A program made the position numbers and the translations under genes. A DNA stretch of 64,000 nt, from NCBI GenBank assembly GCA_009192285.1, contig CM018604.1, positions 1,798,001 to 1,862,000 of the forward strand, given 5' to 3'. The first letter of the stretch is position 1, and every line of letters begins with the position of its first letter. The DNA is from Morchella semilibera. Lineage: Eukaryota > Ascomycota > Pezizomycetes > Pezizales > Morchellaceae. A model generated the notes under the pieces. The model searched no databases, was not told the DNA's origin, and saw only the letters and a program-made list of their open reading frames with translations. Shown piece by piece: positions 12,250 through 23,114 of the stretch.

Positions 12250-12526
12250 TTACCCATGATAGGGCAGCGGGAAGGGTGCTAAACTGGAATGGAACGCCTG
12301 CAAATAAGCTTAACCCATAAACTACCATCTCCCAGATAGGGCCTGGGATCTTCGAGTAATATGGTGTGCGTAGAACGAGACCTCATTCACGTGTCTTGAG
12401 ACCGCAGCGGAGCCCCATCAGCCCTGTAACCGCCCCCGTACCTACACAATAACCAAATCCATCCACTCACTCACTCACTAGTTAGCTCCACTCCAGACTT
12501 CCAGAGCTCCTTCAAAAAAAAAAAAA
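11663..12526. other. Intergenic region with T34 tract
   Basis: Contains the 3' region of the LSM14 gene (T-rich) and the promoter of the CENP-W gene. A run of 34 T lies at 12215-12248. TCACTCACTCACTAG-type microrepeats sit just before the CENP-W start. No gene seen. Confidence 0.6.
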
Positions 12527-12931
12527 ATGGCACCGCAGAAAGCATACCCCCGCAGTGTCCTCAAGCGTATCGTAAAAGCTCACAGCGATCGCAACGTCTC
12601 CAAGAATGTCGATGTTTTGATATACCTCGACTACGCGCTCTTCCTGCAAGAGTGAGTGTCGCCACACCTCCCCCCATTGTGCGTGATGTTGCAGGCTAAC
12701 AAGGTGTATTCAGGCTTCTCCGTGAAGCTGCAATCCATGCAAAAACCGAGGCCTCTGTCGATGCTACAGCCACAACAAAGAATAAGAAACCCGTGATTTC
12801 GGCCAGAGATGTCCGCAAGGTTTCCAAGGTGAGATTTATAAACTCGTAAGCTTCGCTAATTTTACTCGAAACCTTAACTGACAGCTGGCCAATAATGAAT
12901 GAAGGTCACACTGCGTAAATTCAAAGGCTGA
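12527..12931 (+). CDS. CENP-W-like histone-fold kinetochore protein
   Basis: Exons 12527-12651, 12714-12828 and 12905-12931 encode 88 residues. The start ATG follows an A-run and is the first in frame. The protein begins MAPQKAYPRSVLKRIVKAH, continues through NVDVLIYLDYALFLQELLREA and ends ISARDVRKVSKVTLRKFKG. That is the layout of CENP-W: a basic first helix, a long central helix of the histone fold, and an (I/V)xxxDVxxxxKVxLxKxxG C-terminus. In the family it pairs with CENP-T in the CENP-T-W-S-X complex on centromeric DNA. The last exon codes only 8 residues and the stop. Too small and too split to appear as an open frame of 60 residues, so it is easily missed. The gene is convergent with Ypt1. 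Confidence 0.87.
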
Positions 12932-13639
12932 GTGGCTGGCACTCGAGGATCTACTTTTGCTCCGGTTCTTTTCTTTTTCTGTATTCTTTTTTTTTTTTTT
13001 GGGGGGGGGGGGGGCTAAGGTTAAAACTTCCGAGCTCTCTTCGCTAGTTCAAGCTCTCAGTAATCGCATTTCTTATAAGTGCATTTATATCTCTCATTCT
13101 CAAAATTATTAAATGAGAAACTGCTAAAAAGGGGCTATAAGTGCATATACTTGGTAATTACAGAAGAAGCGTGTATCATCATTTCACGAAAAAAAGAAAC
13201 ATTGATTATTTCAAGCCACGAAAGGAATCCACATACGTCAACGTTAAAGCCAAACAAGAAATAGGACAAACAACCAGGGGAAAAAAGTACAAACAAAATA
13301 ACAAAGGACTCCTGGCTTCCCTTCGTTTCTCATTTACCATTGCCAATCCTCAATCTTCCACTCACTCTACTCACACACATCCCCAACCTGTCCTTCATCC
13401 CAACCCTCATAACAACCATACCACCATTCCATTAATTCCCAAGTGTCCCCTGTAACGATCCAGCAAACCCTTCGCGACTAACAGAATACCCAGTACCCAT
13501 TTAAACGGAAGCGAGAGAGAAAAGAAAACTGGAAAGCGGAATTATGGCAGGCCAGGACAAAAGATTTCAGTCGGGTCTAGTACAAAGTTGTGTTGAATTA
13601 CGATGGCATTGTGGAAGAAAAGGAAAAAGTTTGTTTCGA
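12932..13639. other. Convergent intergenic region with T14-G14 tract
   Basis: Shared 3' space of the CENP-W gene and Ypt1. A run of 14 T (12987-13000) is followed at once by 14 G (13001-13014). The rest is A-rich then C/A-rich. Open frames here have no family features. I see no gene. Confidence 0.6.
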
Positions 13640-14901
13640 TTAACAGCACCCGCCAGACGAAGACTGCTGGACACCAGTTCCAGGACCGACAGTGACAGTA
13701 GGCTTGTTATTTGCGGTGGTAGACCCCATACGTTCCTATGGAAAAGTTAGTTAAAAGCCTGATTATCACTAGTAAGTATATTTGCTGTACCTTGATCTGT
13801 CTAGCCATCGTTAGGAAAGCCTGTTCGACGTTCGTGGCGCTCTTGGCAGAAGTCTCCAAGAATGGAATACCAAGACTATCGGCGAATTCCTAATCATAAG
13901 GCATCAGTAAATGACTCCTGCGTAGCATGTGATACAGGGCAGGGGCCAACCTTTGCCACAGTGTACTCGACCACCTTCTTGTCTGCGATATCGCTCTTGT
14001 TACCAACAAGAAGCTTGTTGACACCCTCGGTGGCATAACGATCGATTTCCTGTAGCCATTGCTTGACGTTGTTGAACGAGTCTAATCAAAGTCAGTGAAC
14101 TATATAAAATATTAAGTTCGGGTTAAATCGGATAAACCTACCCATATCAGTCACGTCAAAGACAACGCAGATCCCGTGCGCCCCTTCAGATGATGTCAGT
14201 TTAAATCTTGAAAAGGAGGAACAAGTTTGATTACACACCTCTGTAGTATGAGGATGTGATGGTCCTGAATCTCTCCTGGCCAGCGGTATCCCACTACGAG
14301 CCCCAAAGGATATTTATCAGCAACAAGAAACAAATCACGGATAAACTTGTAAAGGATACCATACAATTTGAAGTTTCACGGTCTTGCCATCAAGCTCGAT
14401 GGTACGGATTTTCTGTTTATCGGGAATAGCTAGGTTAGCCCTATGGCATTTGAAACACGGGGAGGTTCCAAAAAACTAACAAAATCGACACCGATAGTCG
14501 AGATGTAGCTCTCAGTATAGGTATCATCCGCAAATCTGAGCAGCAAGCAAGACTTTCCTACACCCGAGTCACCGATGAGGAGAAGCTTAAAGAGATAATC
14601 ATATCTACGAGTAATGATTCGTCAGTAAGTCATGATAAGAGACAGAGCTGCCAAGATCAAGTGTTATTGTTGTTTTGGCCCGGAAGCCTGCTTGTCCCCC
14701 GGGTGGGAGCTGATAAAGATAGGGCCAACAGGATTGGGATTTTGGGGGCAGGGATAAACTCTGTGAACAAGATCTAGTTAGCAAGATGTCGCGAATGAGG
14801 GGGACATCGTGGGGGGTGGGTGTGAGGCTCTGGGCAGTGATAGTGGGGGGGAGGAGGCTCCGAGGGGCAAAAGCAAGGGAGACGTACTACTCCGGATTCA
14901 T
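13640..14901 (-). CDS. ypt1: Rab1-type small GTPase Ypt1
   Basis: Eight exons: 14901-14891, 14604-14481, 14412-14365, 14293-14239, 14183-14142, 14081-13951, 13889-13791 and 13735-13640, giving 201 residues. All frames close. Motifs present: P-loop GDSGVGKS (15-22), effector loop [10 protein letters not shown] (37-46), WDTAGQE (62-68), NKSD (near 121), TSAK (near 150) and a C-terminal GGCC for double geranylgeranylation. [17 protein letters not shown] at the start and the effector loop are those of Ypt1/Rab1, which controls ER-to-Golgi transport and autophagy. Exon 1 is only 11 nt and intron 1 is 286 bp; using the GTAGTA donor, not the GTACGT 4 bases later, avoids an in-frame stop. The family assignment is very secure. 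Confidence 0.97.
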
Positions 14902-15663
14902 GATGGCGTTTGCGTGTGAACTGTTATTGGGGAGCTTGGTGATGAGAAGCTGGCAACAAAGTTAAGATGAAGTTGTGTGGAGTGAAGACGGAAACAGGAG
15001 ATGGAGTTGTGGTTAGGAGCTGAAGAGGGGGGTGGGAGGGTTAGCAGGTGAGGTTGGTTGCGGTGAGCAGTGGAAATCAGAGGATCCTGGGGGATGGGGG
15101 TATGTACCGTGCTGGGTCTTACTACGAAAGCGGATGCACAGGAACGTGTCTCTTGTTGTTTCTATGTGGAAGAAAGAAAAAAGAGAAGAAGGATGCTCGG
15201 CTGAACGAGGGCCGTTGTTGTAACCGGCTGCGTGAGCGAAACCTCTTGCTGAACGAGCCTCGCGCGGGGGCTGTGATTGGTGTGCAGTGGCTTACGCTTG
15301 CCTTTTGTAGTTTGGTGTTGTCGTTACCTATGCTGGTCAGGAGTGTGGTATTTATGGACACGAGGTCATCTACACCAGACCTTCTTATCTCGATACGTCA
15401 TGCTCTTTATTCAATGCAAATAAATATCGTCTCCCGTGACATTGTATTAATTCTAAAAGTGGTTGGTTACTACCATCACTTGAGCTCAGACAATGCATAT
15501 ATGGTCGCCTGAATTTAGGTAAATCTTGAATCGTGATAACGGTCCTGACCTCATTAAACCAAGATAAGTACAAATAACTCGATGCCCCACATTCTTAAGC
15601 TCTGTAACTTAATATTAAACCACTACAAATCTGTGAAGAGCTTGGGGCTCTGCACATTCTACC
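14902..15663. promoter_or_regulatory. Ypt1 upstream region / aminopeptidase 3' region
   Basis: 762 bp between the Ypt1 start and the stop of the next minus-strand gene. On the plus strand the Ypt1-proximal part is purine-rich (GGGGTGGGAGG and similar), so the Ypt1 leader is pyrimidine-rich, as is common before fungal genes. No further gene is supported. Confidence 0.5.
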
Positions 15664-18600
15664 CTACGCAAAATGCTCCTTCAGCCACCCCTTCACGATT
15701 TCCGCGTCTCTCTCGACCCAGTTCGCATTTCCTGTAATGCTATCATGGATGACCAAAAGCCCCTTATCGTACCCGTGGTTGTCCTTGTCCTTGAAGAATT
15801 TTTCAATATCTGCCATGACTTCTCTGCTTGAGAATTTGTTGAGCGAGTTCTTAAGAAAACGGTCCAGGACGACCATATTTCCAGAGAGTTGGGCGTAAAC
15901 CGTATCCCAATTCTTCTTAATGAACTCCCACACCGCACGTCTAGCTCGGTGGTTGTTCGAGAGCGATATGACGGGGGTGTGCTTGTCTTGGATCTTGACC
16001 TTGTCCGTGAATGTGAACTCTAGGACCTTTTGGATAAGCTCCGGTGTGTGCACTCGTCCGAGAGAAGATAGACAGATTTCTCTTCCGTCAACCGTGGTAG
16101 TAGAAAGATATTCTTTCATAACAGCATCAAATTCTTCCTGGCCGCCTTGAGCGATAGCAATACGGAAGACTGCCAAGCGAAGGTTGGGGTGGATCGCATT
16201 CTTGTCTTCTCCGGAAGTGTAGAGCTTGAAACGACGAAGGGCCTCATCGATTGTGGGTTGATGCCCGACCCCTCCGGCGGTGCTGATGAGCAGTGACCTC
16301 AAGCGTGCTGTCAAAAAGTCTTCTCCGTCCTTGAATTCCCACCCGATCTTTTCGACGCAGGGAGTAACAAGCTCTAGAGTAAGCTTCCTCAATCCCTGAT
16401 AAATCTCAGGCTCGCTTTCCGCAAACACGGATTTCAGTTTTCCGAGCTGCACCTGAAGCTCTGCCCAGACCAAATAACTATCCTCCTCTTTCAGCTCGGC
16501 AAGAAGCGAGAGCAACCCAGTAGTCGTTCCGTAGCCTGACAAGGCCATTGCAGCGGCATCAGCAATCAATCCAACTCTGTCAGACACACTAAGCTGCTGC
16601 CTAACTTCTCCAAGCTTTGCTAGTCTATCTGCTGGGTAATTAACTCTGTAGAACCCGTGTTGACCGTAATTCAGCTTGTAGAAGTCTGTGTTGAGATCTT
16701 TAATGGTTGTCTCTTTGCTAGTGAGAGCACTGACTTTTACAGCTGATTTTGTGTAGGACTGTTCTGTCAACATCAGAGGGATCCACCAGGTGGTTGTGTC
16801 CTCCTCTGGCTTTACATCCCCAGTGCTTAGGAAGCGGGATTGGCGGAGGGTGATCTGACCGGGCTCTTCCGTGACTGTGACTACAGGGAACCCAATAACC
16901 TTGATCCAGTTGCTCTGTTCAAAATTAAGCATTTGTATAGCAAGGTAGCAAGCTTAGGGCGTGTGCGCTCACCATAAACACGGACACGTTCGTGCCGGCC
17001 TTTTCACCAAGAGCAGACCACAAATCCTCTGTCGTGGCATTTCCATAAGCATGTTTCTTCAAGTAATTTGAGACCCCCCCCAAGAACGTCTCAACACCGA
17101 GATGCTTGCTCAACATTCCAATAGTACCAGACCCCTAAGTGCACAATCGTCAACTTCCGTCTCTCTGCAGATTTCAAGGTAACAATACCTTCAAGTAACT
17201 GATGTGGTCAAAGATTTGATCAATATCCAACGCACTTCGTACTGGTACCTCAATCGGGTGCGAACCGCGCAGCGAGTCTAGCTGGAAGGCTGTTTGTAGG
17301 GATTCAGTCTAAGCAATGTTGTCAGTGGGGGATAAAACGGGTGATAATGCGTGCCTCTAGAAAGACGACGTACGACAAACTGTCCCCAAACGTTCCACTC
17401 TAAAATACTGTTAGAAATGTTCTTTAATCGCCTGATAGCAGTAATCTATGCACCTACCTGGGTAAAAGTGATCAATGGCGTACCATCCCACCCAAGTAGC
17501 AAACCCTTCGTTAAGCCACAGCTCTGACCACCAGTCCATGGTTACAAGATTTCCGAACCATTGATGAGCAAGTTCTACAATTAATCATCAGCACTACCGC
17601 CGGCAGATAGCAGTAATAGATGCCTTTACCATGTGCTACGACATATGCTACCCTATTCTTATACCTTGAATCGGATGTCTTTTCATCAAACAGCACGGCA
17701 GTCGTCCTATAAGTGATAAGTCCCCAATTCTCCATCGCTCCATGGGACTATAAACGCATTATCTCCATCAGCTACGCTTTCGCACATGCCGGGGGAACTA
17801 ATTTCTTACAAACTCATGAACCGCCAAAAGATCAACCTTTGGGAGCGGGTAATCCAAGCCGAAGATCTACACCAATCATTAGCCCCACCCCCGAATATCC
17901 CTACAAAATCATAACCAACCTCTGAGAAGTAATCAACGATCTTCTTTGCATTTTTCAAGGCAAACCGACCTTGCTCCACAAGACCCTTGGTAGTGTAAAC
18001 TCTGACAGGCAGCTTACCCCTCCCTTCGTACTCACGGTCGGTAAAGTCCTCGACATAGTCGAACTCTCCACATGCCCATGCAAGAAGCTTCACAAGAATT
18101 AGCCCGAGCCACATGGGAATTGGTATCACCTAGACCTACGTATGTGCTCATCTTAGGCATTGTCAAGAAAGAAACCTTCTTCAGCCCGTTTTCGAGCTGT
18201 TTGGTCTCCTTTACTGGCTGGTTCGACAGCGCCGTGAAGTTCTCTGGAACTGTGATGGCAAAGTCGAATGTAGCTTTAAGATTCGGCTCATCGAAACTAT
18301 CACCCAAAGACCATTAACTTTATCTATTTCACTCGCCATCACCCAACTACGTAGACGTGCTACTAACCAGGGGAACGCCTGGCGGGCATCACATGACTCA
18401 AATTGTGTAGAAAACATCCAGTCATCCTTCCCTTGCTCGTTCTTGTACGCACTCCTGTAGAACCCAGCCATCTGCATTCAATCAGTCTCATTCCCTCTAT
18501 CCTCTGAAATACGGCAGTGTAATTTATACCTTATGGTTGATAACCCCTGAGAATTTCAGCTTCAGCACCGCCTTCCCGCTGCCAGGGAGCTTCTTTGAAA

Positions 18601-18999
18601 GCGATAACTTTGCTGTCTCCGCCTTTGTATCGTATGCGATATCTGTGACTTTGATAGCCTCTATATCCCGCAACGTCCTGTCAGCAGCCACTCCACCACT
18701 CCCAGTCCATGAATTTATTACCATTATCCCCCTCAACCTCCACGGTCCCCTCGGCAATCTTCAATTCCTTCGAATTGAGCGTGATGGAGCTCGTCTCCGC
18801 CTTCAGCTCAAGACCGATATTGACAAGACCGTCATATGTGAATGCCTTGATGTCGAGGTTATCGAGCTCGAGGTCGTAATTCACCGGCTTGACACTGGAT
18901 AGGGTGTCAGCCCTGATAGACCTTTACCAGTACAGAATGAACTAGGATGGGAACGTACTCAGACGGCAAGACATCTCGGCTTAAAGCTGCAGAAGCCAT
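15664..18999 (-). CDS. M1-family zinc aminopeptidase (Ape2/puromycin-sensitive type)
   Basis: A gene of about a dozen exons. It starts [13 protein letters not shown] (18999-18959), then exon 2 from 18894 with [14 protein letters not shown]. It carries the substrate motif GAMENWGL (around 17740), the zinc site [10 protein letters not shown] with the third ligand in WLNEGFATW (between about 17470 and 17640), and an ERAP1_C-type helical C-terminal domain (16919-15664, ending WLKEHFA). These are the domains of cytosolic/vacuolar M1 aminopeptidases that trim N-terminal residues from peptides; no signal peptide is visible. Total length is near 880 residues, normal for the family. Two points are uncertain: the join after exon 2 near 18722 needs either a 31-nt intron or a one-base sequence difference, and the many small introns were not all fixed to the base. 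Catalytic residues are intact. Confidence 0.93.
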
Positions 19000-20405
19000 A
19001 GTGCTATATTTACCACTTTAAAATCAGTATTCTTGTAATGTAGTTGGCAAATTTTAATTTCCTGCTAGTTGAGATGAGCTCTGTTGTGGACGGATGTTGG
19101 ATGGGTTGGATGGAGAGAGATGTGGGACGTAAGGTGGGGTGGAAATGCGGGGCTAGTATACGTAGTCCACTGGGGATCGTCATCGAGAAAGACACCCCCA
19201 CAACAGATGTAACAATCCCAGCTAAAAAAAAACAAATATATATCTATTTACTTGGCTGCTGTAGTATCCGCGGTTAACCGCCCTTTGTCTGGTTTATTGG
19301 GTGTAGGTACTATGGGGCGCGGGTAACAATGGCTGATAACTGCTTCCAGGGTCAAAATCGCCGAATGGGGAGTTCTCAGCAAGCTTAATACACGGTTCCG
19401 GACATCCGCCTTAAGATACAAGATGATGGTACTCTAAGTACCACTATTTACCTTCTTATTCATCTGATCGGCAATGCAAGGCTCTAGAGGAAGCCAGCCA
19501 ATAATATTATCATTGTCAACCACTCGACACTATTAGTACTATACATGTAGTACTAGCTAGTACTTCCAAAACATGTAGTATATATCATTTCTCCTGAAAA
19601 ACTGCGCTTCCTTAATACTCACTTTACTTGAGGATATAAAACTCGGTCTTGAACTTTCCCGTTCTTTGCCTGGGTTTGCGATAAAGAACCGCGTATTCTC
19701 TTGAAGGCTTTATTACTTGGGCTTATATTAACCTATGGATCTATGGTTTCCACTCCAATTATTCAAATACTTCTTAAAACAGTAGATATACGTACATGCA
19801 GTACTGGCAAGTACCGTATATCGTCCCATCTTGAAAAAGAAACTCGCCAAGTTTGATCAATGTGCTGCAAGTAATTGCGCATTGACAGCTACTCTAGCTA
19901 CTCTACTCACAACTTCCTGACGTTTGTAAAATGGATCACTATTGCATACCATGCTAGACTTTGGACTGGGTTTGTATTTGGATATGCATGGATGGCATGC
20001 AATAGAGCATCTTAGCTGCGCGAACTTGACAGAAAGTCTAGCAGGTTAGACAGTATACGTACATGTAATTATGAATTTTTCTTAATGCCTGGGATGACTG
20101 TGAGCATTAGTTACAACCGATATCTCTGGATCCTCAGTGCAGCAACTCAAAGTCAATGGAAGTCTATGTATTAGTCTGTTTCGTAGGCACATGTATCTCA
20201 TCACCCTCGCCCTACGCCCCATCTGATAGGGCTTGACAGACACGCGAGCACCGGGCGCATCGTGGTCTGTGCATTTACATCATGCAGGCAGGGCAGTTGT
20301 CCCGACAACCACGCTACCGCCAGTCAATAACATTCTCCAGCTCATCTCGACCTCACCTCACCTCACCTCCCAAACTCTCAACTCCAGCATTACCAACCCC
20401 CCAAA
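19000..20405. other. Intergenic region, divergent promoters
   Basis: 1.4 kb between the aminopeptidase and Apc15, which are transcribed away from each other. Two TACATGTA sites (19542-19549, 20060-20067) lie in it. TAGTACTA-type short palindromes cluster around 19535-19575. No gene seen. Confidence 0.55.
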
Positions 20406-21308
20406 ATGCTGTCCTCGATCCCATTAATCGCTCCCCGGGATGTACGTACCTATTTACACCCTCTCTCCCCCAATAAGTCCATAGCAACTAACTAACCTCC
20501 TCCCCAGGCGCACTCCCTCTGGTACACCCCATCCAGCACCTTCGCCCCCGCCCTCCCCCCCTCCTACACCACACAGGCTCCTCCCTCTCTCCCCAGCAGC
20601 CAAAACATTCACCCTTCAGCTCTACCCCACCGCCAGCAACAACTCTTACGCAACCGCATCCCCACCATCTCCCCCCTGACGCAGCTCACTCTCGACGAGC
20701 AGTCCCTCCACCAGCGCAAAGTCAACATCCAGCGCTTCGGCGCCACCTGGATCAAGCCCCCCGGTATTCACAAGACGTACCAGGGCGAGCTTGACGATAA
20801 GGCTGAGCGCGAAGAGGCTGAGCGCCAGGCAATGATGGAGGACGACGGCGGCGGCGAGGACGAAGTCTTCGACGATGAAGACGGCGAGGGTGGGCTGACG
20901 CGCGACGGGGAAGAGGAGGTTGATCTCGATGCTGGGATCCCGGAGGTGGACTCGCTGCTGAGTGATGACGAGGAGGAGGGTCTCAGCGAGGAGGATGATG
21001 AGGAAGGGGGGGGCGAGGAGGTTGATCTGGATGCAGAGGTTCCGGAGGCCGATGCGGTGTGGGAGGACTCTGAAGAAGAGGAGGAAGAGGAGGAAGAGGA
21101 GGAATTCGACTATGATGGTGAGGAGGAGGAGGAGGAGGAGGAGACGCAGCATACGGCTGGCATCGACTCAAGCCCCCATCAAGCGATGTATTCGCATGAT
21201 GAGCACTTTGGACCACCGGATACGAGGGTCGAGCAGAGGCTTAGGGCCTATTCAAGGCGCTCGCTGGTCAGGAGCGATGATGAGATGGAGGTCGATAGTG
21301 ACAACTAG
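20406..21308 (+). CDS. Anaphase-promoting complex subunit Apc15/Mnd2-like
   Basis: Exons 20406-20441 and 20508-21308 encode 278 residues. The first exon gives MLSSIPLIAPRD and joins to AHSLWYTPSS, the conserved Apc15 N-terminus. The core motif RKVNIQRFGATWIKPPGI lies near residue 85, followed by a charged helix (DDKAEREEAERQA). The rest is a very acidic tail: runs of Glu/Asp with two VDLDAxxPE repeats. Apc15/Mnd2 helps the APC/C ubiquitylate Cdc20 and release the mitotic checkpoint complex; in yeast Mnd2 restrains the meiotic form. The acidic tail is typical of fungal members. Start choice is firm because the short first exon holds the family signature. Confidence 0.88.
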
Positions 21309-21757
21309 GTTGTCGGCCTCCTTCTCCGGGGTTGATCAGTTGCCAGAGCTCTGCGTCTCGCCGGCACTTGCCTTATACGCAATGTGTATCCTTTCCTTTT
21401 CCGAGCATGTCTTTTAACTTTTTCTTAGGTAGAATAGGTTGTTTGGCTCCCAGGTTTTTTTCTTCTTTTTTCTTTTTTTCTTTTTTTTCCCTCTTGATAT
21501 CATAAAGGCGTACTTCTAGCACTTTTTCTTCTGGCATTTCTTCTGGCATTTCTTCTGGCATCTCTTCCTCGGTATTTTTTTTTACATTTTTCCTTTGGAT
21601 CTTCACTTGGAGGTGAGTGAGATTAAATGAAGTCAATGATATGTGTATGTTTGTCTTTGGTAAATATTACATGTAGTTAGCTAAATGGATGGATGGAAAG
21701 GGGTGTTTTTTTTTTGCATGCAGTTTAGGATACATGTACTTTATAAATTAGCAGTTT
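21309..21757. other. Convergent intergenic region
   Basis: The shared 3' space of Apc15 and the WD40 gene. Contains three direct copies of a TTCTTCTGGCAT-like unit at about 21525-21560, T-rich tracts, and two TACATGTA palindromes 63 bp apart (21668, 21731). No gene. Confidence 0.55.
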
Positions 21758-23114
21758 TTACTCATCGTCTTCTTCCATCAGCTCTGCAAGCTCTCTCTCT
21801 TCCTCTATGGTCAACAGGCTATCCTGCCTCTCTTCGGCCTTTTCTTTTCCCTTGTTCTGCTCTTTCTTGTCCTCGATGGCCTTGAGCAGGTCCGCATGGC
21901 GCAAAGACCATCTCCTGATTGTGCCATCAATAGACACACTGGCGACCATATCCTGCTTGCTGCCCACAATTGCGAGGCCCATGACATCTTCCGAGTGGCC
22001 GTCATAGATATGAAATAGCTCACCAGTCTACACGATCAGCACCACCCGCAGACTAAAGAAAGAAAGACAGGAAGAGAAAGTCCTTACCCCAATATCCCAC
22101 ACCCTAACCTCTTCATCTCTACACGCGGTAACGACCCATCTCCCTCTCGGATCCACCACGACATCATTGACATAGTCCGGATGGGTCAAGACCGTATCCC
22201 CGCGCTCCCCGTTCTTCTTCTTCGCATCCCTGACATCAATCCGCTTCGCCGTCATATCCGCACTCGCAGTCCACATGTCCGCGTCCTCGCCCTCGAAGCG
22301 GATGGAATTGACGCTCGTCTCATGCTCGAGCAGCGAGTCTCCGGCGGCTCTGGCCTCCCGCGGCGCATCCACCGGCACCTCCCACCGCCTGATATCGCGC
22401 TCGCTCCCCGCCGAGTACACCACCGCGCTGCTGGCGGAGCTCTCCAGCGGATCCAGCACAAGCACGCCAATTCCCCGCGTGTGCCCGCTCAGCGCATACA
22501 GCCGGTCGCCAGTCACGGCGTTCCAAATAATGATCGAGGTATCGCTAGAGCCCGAGAGTAGCAACCCGTCGGTGGCATTGCGGAGGTAGAGAAGCGACTT
22601 GACGAAGTCAGTGTGGGCAGCAAAGGTCCTGAGAGGTTTCCGGGTCGAGACGTCCCAGGAGATGATTGTCTTGTCCCATGAACCGGCGAAGAGTGTTTTA
22701 GCGGTGGAGTCGAGAGCGAGAGAGGTCACTGGTGCGGTATGGCCACGGTAGGTGTGTCCCTTATCTCCAGTCTGTAAAAGGGGATTAGTTAGTGGGTGAA
22801 GGCCCCCTCAGAGGGAGTGTACGTGCTTACGGACTTCGAGTGATACGCGGCGGGCGAGACCTCCGCTCTCGGCAACGTAGATACGGTCCGGATTGGTGGG
22901 GTCGGACAGGATCGCGAGGAGCTTGGAGCCTACGTCGATAGGGTTACCATTCAGGTTCCCGCGCTTAGCTGCGCGGCGGGCGGCTTTGGCTTCGCTCGCG
23001 CTGAGGGTCGAAACGGGGGGAGACGGTATACATTAGCAATTAATTGAATGCTGCGAGGGAGAATTAAGCCTACTCGGTTTGAAAGAAGTGGCCGGGGTCG
23101 TTTGAGACGGACAT
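21758..23114 (-). CDS. WD40-repeat protein, orthologue not recognised
   Basis: Exons 23114-23074, 23000-22835, 22771-22088 and 22027-21758 encode 386 residues, all phases consistent. The protein starts MSVSNDPGHFFQTE, with a basic AKAARRAAKRG stretch after it, then a beta-propeller of about six or seven WD repeats (for example GSWDKTIISWD, GSSDTSIIIWN, TACRDEEVRVWD, VSIDGTIRRWS). The C-terminus is a charged helix ending ELAELMEEDDE. WD propellers are protein-binding platforms; nothing here tells the complex. The donor after exon 2 is GTCCGT, an uncommon form, but it alone keeps the frame. The TACATGTA-rich 3' side is shared with Apc15. Confidence 0.88.

Noticed and set aside
20646-21417. Long frames overlapping Apc15 on both strands
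   Set aside because: Shadows of the GAG/GAT-rich acidic tail; the Apc15 frame explains the region.
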